A DNA stretch of 5,034 nucleotides from assembly GCA_002293105.1 (NCBI GenBank), contig DBCP01000141.1:1635-6668 (forward strand), given 5' to 3'. A program made the translations under genes and the position numbers. This document shows, piece after piece, positions 1 through 4,825 of this stretch; position 1 is the first letter of the stretch; each line of letters begins with the position of its first letter. The stretch comes from Bacteroidetes bacterium UBA955 (GTDB lineage Bacteria > Bacteroidota > Bacteroidia > NS11-12g > UBA955). The notes beneath the pieces were generated by a model that did no database searches, was not told where the DNA came from, and was given only the letters and a program-made list of their open reading frames with translations.

Positions 1-149
1 ACCTCTTGGTTTTGCTTGAGCAGCCAAAAAGCCAGGCCATACGATTTTAAATGATTCTTCTGCGATTCATCCATGGGGATCAGCAACTGCGCTGACTGTG
101 CCACTTGGATAACAAAGAATATGATGCAGAAAATCGTTGTTCTAACCAT
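1..149 (-). CDS. Secreted protein, 'asparagine synthetase B'-labelled Bacteroidota family (5' end only)
   Basis: The first 49 codons of a minus-strand gene are visible; the rest lies beyond the left edge. The protein begins MVRTT, continues with a hydrophobic stretch (about residues 6-17, IFCIIFFVIQVA) and then AQSAQ, which reads as a Sec signal peptide probably cleaved near residue 20. The mature start, LLIPMDESQKNHLKSYG followed by FWLLKQNQE, matches my memory of a conserved Bacteroidota family that begins LIPMDE-QKNHLKAYG and is commonly annotated 'asparagine synthetase B'. A secreted protein is an odd fit for that cytosolic enzyme, so the label may be misleading and I assign no reaction. 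The ATG at 149 directly precedes the signal peptide. A -7 box lies 13 bases upstream. The gene is transcribed away from the reductase gene. Coding status is fairly sure, the family is probable and the function is unknown. Confidence 0.75.
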   Translation of the reverse strand, partial: MVRTTIFCIIFFVIQVAQSAQLLIPMDESQKNHLKSYGLAFWLLKQNQE

Positions 150-162
150 GCCAATAATATCC

Positions 163-170
163 CAAAGATA
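163..170 (-). promoter_or_regulatory. Bacteroidota -7 box (TATCTTTG) for the left-edge gene
   Basis: Read on the minus strand, this site is TATCTTTG, an exact match to the Bacteroidota -7 consensus TAnnTTTG. It ends 13 bases before the start codon at 149, so transcription should begin roughly 10 bases ahead of the ATG. The nearest minus-strand TTG (198-196) is 25 bases away, slightly beyond the usual 17-23, so the -33 element is uncertain. It lies in the 48-bp divergent gap. Confidence 0.5.
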
Positions 171-184
171 ACACATTAAAGCCC

Positions 185-192
185 TAATTTTG
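185..192 (+). promoter_or_regulatory. Bacteroidota -7 box (TAATTTTG) for the reductase gene
   Basis: TAATTTTG is an exact match to TAnnTTTG and ends only 5 bases before the ATG at 198. If used, transcription would start at about 196-199, giving a leaderless or nearly leaderless mRNA. No TTG is found 17-23 bases upstream; that position is occupied by the -7 box of the divergent gene. The box match is seen directly; promoter activity is inferred. Confidence 0.4.
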
Positions 193-197
193 CCCCA

Positions 198-899
198 ATG
201 ATCGCCACAATTGCCGCAATTCGTTCGTTATCGCCCCGCGTCAAGGAATTTGTATTGCAGTTGCCTGAGACTGTAAGGTTTGCTGCGGGACAGTTTGTGG
301 TAATGACCATGGAGGTAGATGGCGAACCAATACAGCGCAGTTATTCCATTGCCAACGAAAGCGCTGGGGAAACCAATTTGTTGGTTTTGTGGATTGCACT
401 CAATGAAGCGGGTAGGGTAACGCCTCGGTTGTTTCAACTCTGCGAAGGCATGCAACTGGAGGTCTCCGAGCCCTTTGGTGGTTTTGTGTTGCGCGATGCC
501 TCATTACAAGAAGATGTTGTGTTTGTATGCACCGGTACGGGTGTGGCGCCTTTTCGTTCGATGATTGACCAGTGTCTACAACAGGCGAATCCCACCAATG
601 TGGTTTTGGTGATGGGCAACCGCCATCGAGAAGATGTACTTGGTCATGCCGAATGGCTTCAACTCGCTGCGGATGAGCCTCGTTTTCGTTACTTCCCTGT
701 TTTGAGCAGACCGAAAGAAGCGGATGATGACATGTTAACGGGTTATGTACATGCGCATTACAGTGACTGGGTGACGAAAAATCCCCAAATCCACGTGTAT
801 GTATGCGGTTGGGATGCGATGTGTAAAGAAGCAAGGCAGCGATTGAAGGACATAGGATTGACGCGCCGACAGTATTTTTTTGAGCAATACGATGGTTAA
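198..899 (+). CDS. Ferredoxin-NADP(+) reductase-like FAD-binding oxidoreductase
   Basis: This is a 233-residue flavoprotein of the ferredoxin-NADP reductase superfamily, expected to move electrons between NAD(P)H and a carrier or acceptor through FAD in the cytoplasm. The N-terminal FAD-binding barrel (about residues 1-100) contains GQF (31-33) and the flavin-contacting RSYS motif (47-50). The C-terminal nucleotide-binding domain contains GTGVAPFRSM (113-122), the pyridine-nucleotide loop, and YVCGWDAM (201-208), the family CG-x-x-x-M motif. It ends in aromatic residues (YFFEQYDG), as many FNRs do. There is no iron-sulphur domain, so its electron partner must be a separate protein. The length fits compact FNR and flavin-reductase proteins. 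The ATG is the first in frame after an upstream stop at 177-179. No partner gene is adjacent, so the physiological substrate is unknown; a flavin reductase or an oxygenase reductase component remains possible. Confidence 0.85.
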   Translation: MIATIAAIRSLSPRVKEFVLQLPETVRFAAGQFVVMTMEVDGEPIQRSYSIANESAGETNLLVLWIALNEAGRVTPRLFQLCEGMQLEVSEPFGGFVLRDASLQEDVVFVCTGTGVAPFRSMIDQCLQQANPTNVVLVMGNRHREDVLGHAEWLQLAADEPRFRYFPVLSRPKEADDDMLTGYVHAHYSDWVTKNPQIHVYVCGWDAMCKEARQRLKDIGLTRRQYFFEQYDG

Positions 900-906
900 C
901 CAACCG

Positions 907-939
907 ATTTCGGGCAAATAATTTTTTTGCTTTCGAAAT
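907..939 (+). terminator. AT-rich hairpin after the reductase gene, possible terminator
   Basis: ATTTCG (907-912) pairs with CGAAAT (934-939), and inside it GCAAA (914-918) pairs with TTTGC (926-930), giving a two-part stem with a bulge. It begins 8 bases after the reductase stop codon. The stem is AT-rich and no clean T tract follows (TTCCCTTAATATT), so as an intrinsic terminator it is weak. It could instead be a protein-binding site in the rho leader region. Confidence 0.3.
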
Positions 940-953
940 TTCCCTTAATATTG
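926..953 (+). promoter_or_regulatory. Weak candidate promoter for rho
   Basis: TAATATTG (946-953) matches TAnnTTTG with one mismatch, and a TTTG (926-929) lies upstream, but the 16-base spacer is shorter than usual. Use of this site would give rho a leader of roughly 80 bases. I found no exact -7 box in the 140-bp gap, so the rho promoter is unresolved. The candidate overlaps the hairpin at 907-939. Confidence 0.2.
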
Positions 954-1039
954 CGATATAGTTCGGATTTGCGCTTCAGCAAACCTTGGAATTTTCTCTA
1001 CTTTATTGCATCAGATTTTTTTGAATACGAATAATTTTT

Positions 1040-2959
1040 ATGGCCGATAAACCGGATTTCTCTAAAATGAGTGTGGGTGATTTGCGTACCCTTGCCGACA
1101 ACCTCCAGATTGAAAACAGCGCCAAGCTGAAAAAGGGCGAATTGATTGCAGCGATTGAAATGAGCGCTGCTAGTACAATGTCTGCAGACAAAGAAGCCCC
1201 TGTGGTTTCTATTCCTAGCGTTGTGGTTGCTTCCAAGGAGACTGCAGAAGGCAATGACAGCAGTGATGGATCTGATCGTCGCGGTCGGAGGCCCCGTAAA
1301 CCCAGTGCCGAAGAAACGGAGGAAACAGCGGTTGAGGCGTCACCGATGGTCAAGCCCCAGCCGTTTCAGCGCCACAGAGAAGGAGATGCAGCAGAGACAC
1401 GCAATCCTCGTCAAGGAACTGAAGGCAACAATTTGCGCAATCCTAGGGAAGTGCGCGAAAATCGCGAACCCCGTGAGCAAAGAGAACCCCGTGAACAGCG
1501 TGAGCCTCGTGAGCAAAGGGAACCCCGCGGACCAAGAGAACAGCGCGATCCTGCAGTGGCACGTGAACCCCGTGAAGGTGCTGAACCCCGCGAGCAACGC
1601 GAACCCAGAGTAGGTCGTGAACCGCGCGAAAATCGCGAGCCGAGAGAGAATCAACCGCGCGACAATCAACAACCGCGTGAGCAGCGTGAACCCCGCGAAC
1701 AACGGGAACCTCGTGAGAACCGTGAACCCCGCGAAAACAAAGAAGGTATAGAAGCCCGCGAAACGGCCCCAGTGCAAAAAGCTGAGCCTGCACTAACACC
1801 CGACGAAAAACGTCGCAGAGAAGCCTTGGCGCTTTTCACCGAAATGGAAGGTGTTGTTAGTACCCAAGGCGTTTTGGAAACCGTGCCCGATGGATACGGC
1901 TTCTTGCGTTCTCCAGATTATAACTACGTGGCATCGCCCGATGATGTCTATATTCCAGGTTTCATGATCAAACAAAATGGTCTGAAAACCGGTGATACCG
2001 TGCGCGGAAGTATCCGTCCGCCAAAAGAAAATGAAAAGTATTTCTGCTTGGTGAAAATTGAGAGTGTGAATGGAAGAACCCCCGAAGAAGTGCGCGATCG
2101 GGTAGCGTTTGAACATTTGACACCCTTGTTTCCCGATGAAAAATTGAACCTGTGCGATAGTTCAACGAATTACCCCAACCGAATCATCGATTTGATATCG
2201 CCCATCGGAAAGGGACAGCGTGGTTTGATCGTGGCCCAGCCCAAAACGGGTAAAACATGGTTGCTGAAAGGCATCGCCAACGCCATCGCTAAGAATCACC
2301 CAGAAGTATATATGATCATTTTGTTGATCGATGAACGTCCGGAAGAAGTTACCGATATGGCCCGCAGTGTGCGCGCAGAGGTGGTGGCCTCAACGTTTGA
2401 TGAACCCGCTGATAAGCACGTGAAATTGACCAATATGGTGCTCGAAAAAGCCAAGCGATTGGTGGAGTGTGGTCATGATGTGGTGATTTTACTCGATTCA
2501 ATCACGCGTTTGGCCCGTGCATTCAATACAGTGCAGCCTGCCTCCGGTAAAATTTTGTCGGGTGGTGTTGACGCCAATGCCCTTCACAAGCCCAAGCGTT
2601 TCTTTGGTGCGGCCCGTAACATAGAAGGCGGAGGATCTTTGACGATTATCGCAACGGCTCTGACCGATACGGGTTCAAAAATGGATGAAGTAATCTTCGA
2701 AGAATTCAAAGGAACGGGTAACATGGAATTGCAATTGGATCGCAAATTGTCGAACAAACGCATCTTCCCTGCCATCGATATTTTAAGTTCGAGCACGCGC
2801 AGGGATGATCTTTTGGTTGATAAAGTCACCAACCAACGATTGTGGGTGTTGCGGAATCATTTGGCAGATATGAACCCTGAAGAGGCCATGAATACCTTCC
2901 TGAAATACATGCAAAATACCAAAGACAACAACGAGTTTTTGGTGAGCATGAATCGATAA
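1040..2959 (+). CDS. rho: Transcription termination factor Rho, with long disordered insert
   Basis: Rho is the hexameric RNA-dependent ATPase and helicase that loads on nascent RNA and ends transcription. Domains in order: a Rho N-terminal helical domain (about 8-42, [12 protein letters not shown] then [10 protein letters not shown]); a low-complexity insert (about 43-255) rich in Arg, Glu and Pro; a cold-shock-like RNA-binding domain with DGYGFLRS (284-291) and DDVYIP (301-306); and the ATPase core. The core shows Walker A PKTGKT (401-406), the catalytic glutamate in LLIDERPEE (E432), Walker [14 protein letters not shown] (481-493), the Q-loop [15 protein letters not shown] (501-515), the R-loop region [11 protein letters not shown] (540-550) and a probable arginine finger in SSTRRDD (R587). 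All key residues are present, so the enzyme should be active. At 639 residues it is about 220 longer than the 419-residue E. coli protein, and the insert accounts for nearly all of that. The ATG is the only suitable start, with an in-frame stop at 1022-1024. No Shine-Dalgarno sequence is visible. Confidence 0.98.
   Translation: MADKPDFSKMSVGDLRTLADNLQIENSAKLKKGELIAAIEMSAASTMSADKEAPVVSIPSVVVASKETAEGNDSSDGSDRRGRRPRKPSAEETEETAVEASPMVKPQPFQRHREGDAAETRNPRQGTEGNNLRNPREVRENREPREQREPREQREPREQREPRGPREQRDPAVAREPREGAEPREQREPRVGREPRENREPRENQPRDNQQPREQREPREQREPRENREPRENKEGIEARETAPVQKAEPALTPDEKRRREALALFTEMEGVVSTQGVLETVPDGYGFLRSPDYNYVASPDDVYIPGFMIKQNGLKTGDTVRGSIRPPKENEKYFCLVKIESVNGRTPEEVRDRVAFEHLTPLFPDEKLNLCDSSTNYPNRIIDLISPIGKGQRGLIVAQPKTGKTWLLKGIANAIAKNHPEVYMIILLIDERPEEVTDMARSVRAEVVASTFDEPADKHVKLTNMVLEKAKRLVECGHDVVILLDSITRLARAFNTVQPASGKILSGGVDANALHKPKRFFGAARNIEGGGSLTIIATALTDTGSKMDEVIFEEFKGTGNMELQLDRKLSNKRIFPAIDILSSSTRRDDLLVDKVTNQRLWVLRNHLADMNPEEAMNTFLKYMQNTKDNNEFLVSMNR
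1439..1738 (+). repeat. Degenerate 18-bp repeats encoding [12 protein letters not shown] in Rho
   Basis: Rho residues 134-233 are built mainly from a six-residue unit, REPREQ or REPREN (18 bp), with interruptions such as PAVA (171-174) and QPRDNQ (205-210). REPRE occurs exactly nine times. By my count the 100 residues hold 29 Arg, no Lys, 26 Glu and 2 Asp, so the tract is strongly charged but nearly neutral, and it should be disordered. At DNA level the units differ at synonymous positions (Arg as CGT, CGC, CGG, AGA and AGG), and ACCCCG recurs seven times. Confidence 0.9.
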
Positions 2960-3244
2960 TTATCATCAACGCTGCATTTTCTGGATGCATCGCCCTCTCA
3001 ATTGACTTGGTGGACGGTGTAAAAGTTCACTGAAATAAGCCTTGACCAACAGGGTTGAAGAAGTTTTGAATCGGTTAATGCAGTGCAATTGAATAGTTAA
3101 GTCATTGTTTTTGAGTGTTTTGCGTTGTTTGTTGTATGGTTTTGCTGCTGGGTGTCCTGAATTTGGAAACATGTAGAAAAAAATGTGTAAAACCCATGAA
3201 CAACCAACGAATTTCTGTTGTTTTTTTGGATAAAATTTTAAGAG
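2960..3244. other. 285-bp intergenic region between rho and the acidic-tail gene
   Basis: I see no convincing gene here on either strand. The first part carries short palindromes (GATAATTATC at 2955-2964 over the rho stop, GATGCATC at 2984-2991) but no stem followed by a T tract. Bases 3101-3155 are rich in G and T and poor in C on the plus strand. A loose promoter guess is TTG (3111-3113), a 23-base spacer and TGGTTTTG (3137-3144), one mismatch from TAnnTTTG; it would leave a leader of about 100 bases. A 10-bp palindrome, TAAAATTTTA (3231-3240), sits just before the next start codon. Confidence 0.5.
3199..3227 (+). terminator. Hairpin plus T7 in the leader of the acidic-tail gene
   Basis: AACAAC (3199-3204) pairs with GTTGTT (3217-3222) across a 12-base loop, and a T7 run spans 3221-3227, partly overlapping the stem. 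This has the form of an intrinsic terminator, but the stem has only two G-C pairs. It ends 17 bases before the next start codon, so it could mark the end of the rho transcript, act as an attenuator, or be chance in AT-rich DNA. Confidence 0.25.
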
Positions 3245-3580
3245 ATGGACAAGCCAAAAGTTGTCATTGAGTACACTAAGTTGTCAGCCGAGCTGCTAGA
3301 CCTATTCGACGAGACCTATCCAACGGGTGTTACAGGTAAAACTGTGCGCTATCCCAATTCAAAAGGTGAAATAGTTACTGCAGTGCGTCTAGAGACCGAC
3401 GAAACAAGTTACTTGGTGAAGTTGAGTACCCGCGCCAAGGAGATTTTGACAGAGGAAGATTTGGATGCCTTGATTCGCTCATCCACAAAGTCGAAAGGCG
3501 TGGAGGAAGAGGAAGAGGCTGAAGAAGAGGAAGAAGAAGAGGAAGATCCCCGCAAATCGTCGATTGAGGACGAAGACTAA
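3245..3580 (+). CDS. Small protein with poly-glutamate C-terminal tail, function unknown
   Basis: This is a 111-residue protein I cannot assign to a characterised family; it recalls small conserved Bacteroidota proteins of unknown function with acidic tails. Residues 1-80 look like a compact folded domain: a helical start (KLSAELLDLFDETYP, 12-26), a probable strand pair (KTVRYPNSKGEIVTAVRLE, 32-50), a strand SYLVKLS (55-61) and a helix AKEILTEEDLDALIR (64-78). Residues 87-101 are fourteen acidic residues and one Ala, and the protein ends IEDED. There is no signal peptide or membrane segment, so it should be cytosolic. The tail is encoded by a mix of GAA and GAG in a nearly pure purine tract. 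The stop codon overlaps the apaG start (TAATG), so the two are probably co-translated. Acidic tails of this kind can mimic nucleic acid or bind basic proteins, but nothing here shows which. Confidence 0.75.
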   Translation: MDKPKVVIEYTKLSAELLDLFDETYPTGVTGKTVRYPNSKGEIVTAVRLETDETSYLVKLSTRAKEILTEEDLDALIRSSTKSKGVEEEEEAEEEEEEEEDPRKSSIEDED

Positions 3581-3981
3581 TGCAGAAAATGATGCTGGTT
3601 TCTGAAATTACCCACAATATTAAAGTATCCGTGGAGTGCGTTTTCAGTAGCCCGCACAGCCAACCGTTGCGGAACCAGTTTGTCTTTTTTTATCACATTA
3701 CCATTGAGAATTTGGGGGAGTTTTCTGTGCGATTGCTTCGCCGGAAGTGGATTATCGTGGATGCCCATGGTTCGGAGCGACAGGTGGAGGGTGAGGGTGT
3801 TGTGGGGGTTCAGCCGAGTATTCCGCCCCAAGAGCAGCACGAATATTCTAGCTCATGCATGTTAAGTACGCCATTTGGTGTGATGCGAGGTACATACACC
3901 TTTGAGCGATTGATGGATGGTGAACTTTTTGAAGTAACCATCCCACAATTCAAAATGGAAGTTCCCTATCTGTTGAGTTAA
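3580..3981 (+). CDS. apaG: ApaG family protein (DUF525)
   Basis: This is a 133-residue ApaG domain protein, a single fibronectin type III-like beta sandwich. The matching blocks are NIKVSVE (13-19), YHITIENLG (38-46), LLRRKWIIVDAHG (52-64), the signature loop VEGEGVVGVQP (69-79), YSSSCMLSTPFGVMRGTY (89-106) and FEVTIPQFKM (117-126). The family is linked genetically to cobalt resistance and magnesium efflux in enterobacteria, and the glycine-rich loop has been proposed to bind pyrophosphate-like ligands; the biochemical role is not settled. The start at 3580 overlaps the preceding stop by one base (TAATG), which favours translational coupling. Met4 or Met5 (3589, 3592) are alternative starts that would bring the protein nearer the usual length of about 125-130. 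It probably shares a transcript with the acidic-tail gene. Confidence 0.95.
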   Translation: MQKMMLVSEITHNIKVSVECVFSSPHSQPLRNQFVFFYHITIENLGEFSVRLLRRKWIIVDAHGSERQVEGEGVVGVQPSIPPQEQHEYSSSCMLSTPFGVMRGTYTFERLMDGELFEVTIPQFKMEVPYLLS

Positions 3982-3983
3982 GG

Positions 3984-4015
3984 TTGGGAATGCCCTGCCT
4001 GAGGTTGTATCTTTG
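3984..4015 (+). promoter_or_regulatory. Bacteroidota promoter for the SDR gene (TTG-N21-TATCTTTG)
   Basis: TTG (3984-3986), a 21-base spacer and TATCTTTG (4008-4015) match the Bacteroidota promoter pattern TTG-N17-23-TAnnTTTG exactly. This is the best promoter in the window. It lies in the 38-bp gap after apaG, so the dehydrogenase can be transcribed on its own. The -7 box ends 4 bases before the ATG, which predicts transcription starting at or next to the first base of the start codon. Confidence 0.6.
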
Positions 4016-4019
4016 ATTC

Positions 4020-4724
4020 ATGAAGTGTCATGTAGTTGTGACCGGCGCTAGCCGAGGGATTGGTTTTGCCGTTGCGCATCGATTTGCCCAAGAGGGACAT
4101 CATTTGGCCATTGTAGCCCGAAAATCCGGGGATTTGGCAATTGCAAAAGAGCGTTTGATGTTGGCCGGAGCCGCATCGGTACATCCCATTGCCGCGGATT
4201 TGTCAAACCCAGATGACATCCTCAAAACAGTAACGCAAATTCAGGCTGTGTTTGATCAGGTTCATATCCTGGTCAACAATGCGGGTTTGTTTTTGGGCGG
4301 TACGATGATGGGGGAGCCGGTTGGCCAGTTTCAGCACTTGATGAATACCAATGTGCTTTCTGCGTATGAGATGACGCGCGGATTGTGGTCGTTGATGCAG
4401 CATGTGCCCCGGGCCCATGTGTTTAATATGTGCAGCATCGCAAGTGTTACAGCGTACGCCGCCGGTGGCAGTTATTCTGTGGCCAAATTTGCACTTATGG
4501 GCTTTTCAAAGTCGCTGCGATTAGAGGGTATGCCCTACGGGATCCGTGTAAGTGCTGTTTTGCCGGGTGCTACGTTGACGGATAGTTGGGCAGGGGTGGA
4601 TTTGCCCAAGGAAAGATTTATGGATCCCAAAGACGTGGCTGAGGCAATTTTTATGGCGTTCCAAATCAACGAGCATACGGTGATGGAGGAAGTGGTGCTC
4701 AGACCCATCTTGGGCGATATTTAA
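4020..4724 (+). CDS. Short-chain dehydrogenase/reductase (classical SDR)
   Basis: This is a 234-residue cytosolic oxidoreductase with a Rossmann fold. The dinucleotide-binding motif TGASRGIG is at 8-15, the adenine-contacting Asp at 60 (AADLSN), NNAG at 86-89, the tetrad Asn at 111 (NTNV), the catalytic Ser at 139 (MCSIAS) and YSVAK at 152-156, giving Tyr152 and Lys156. A PG motif follows at 182-183. The spacing of 13 residues between Ser and Tyr is typical, so the active site is complete. Arg12 in the glycine-rich loop and Arg34 after the second strand suggest a preference for NADPH, as in many ketoreductases. The length and N-terminus are normal for the family. The substrate cannot be told from sequence; 3-ketoacyl or sepiapterin-type reduction are possible. 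A promoter just upstream suggests it need not depend on the apaG transcript. Confidence 0.92.
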   Translation: MKCHVVVTGASRGIGFAVAHRFAQEGHHLAIVARKSGDLAIAKERLMLAGAASVHPIAADLSNPDDILKTVTQIQAVFDQVHILVNNAGLFLGGTMMGEPVGQFQHLMNTNVLSAYEMTRGLWSLMQHVPRAHVFNMCSIASVTAYAAGGSYSVAKFALMGFSKSLRLEGMPYGIRVSAVLPGATLTDSWAGVDLPKERFMDPKDVAEAIFMAFQINEHTVMEEVVLRPILGDI

Positions 4725-4774
4725 TCAAGTGATGATTGGGGCTGTGCCATTTTATCGTCATGGCTGATTTGCAT

Positions 4775-4795
4775 AGGCAATTTGCGCCTTTTTTT
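4775..4795 (+). terminator. Short hairpin with T7 after the SDR gene
   Basis: AGGC (4775-4778) pairs with GCCT (4786-4789) across a 7-base loop and is followed by T4789-T4795. The G-C content and T run suit an intrinsic terminator, but the stem is only four base pairs. A second hairpin, GCCAT (4746-4750) with ATGGC (4760-4764), lies upstream without a T run. The T tract runs straight into the promoter of the next gene. Confidence 0.4.
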
Positions 4796-4797
4796 GT

Positions 4798-4805
4798 TAT
4801 ATTTG
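4798..4805 (+). promoter_or_regulatory. Bacteroidota -7 box (TATATTTG) for the right-edge gene
   Basis: TATATTTG is an exact match to TAnnTTTG and ends 20 bases before the ATG at 4826, giving a predicted leader of about 17 bases. Upstream TTTG copies sit at 26 bases (4768-4771) and 13 bases (4781-4784), neither in the usual 17-23 range, so the -33 element is unclear. Confidence 0.45.
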
Positions 4806-4825
4806 CGACAAGAGAATTTAACAAG

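Noticed and set aside
400..917. Long minus-strand open frames opposite the reductase gene
   Set aside because: The plus-strand reductase has clear family motifs throughout; the antisense peptides resemble nothing and have no promoter-like site.
1032..1039. TAATTTTT directly before the rho start as a -7 box
   Set aside because: It lacks the final G and would place the transcription start inside the coding sequence.
1221..1613. A 130-codon plus-strand frame inside rho
   Set aside because: It is a frame-shifted reading of the low-complexity insert with no recognisable domain and lies wholly within rho.
1340..1799. Two long minus-strand open frames across the Rho repeat tract (1340-1777 and 1443-1799)
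   Set aside because: They are antisense readings of the Arg/Glu/Pro repeats, giving repetitive, low-complexity peptides with no family resemblance, and the Rho frame is certain.
2966..3172. A 68-codon minus-strand frame in the gap after rho
   Set aside because: Its peptide shows no domain, signal peptide or membrane segment, and I found no matching promoter.
3577..3865. Alternative frames on both strands over apaG (3577-3840 minus, 3680-3865 plus)
   Set aside because: ApaG motifs are continuous along the chosen frame; the others are overlapping shadows.
4401..4419. Imperfect palindrome CATGTGCCC-C-GGGCCCATG within the SDR gene
   Set aside because: One arm position mismatches and the bases encode ordinary SDR residues just before the catalytic Ser region; probably chance.
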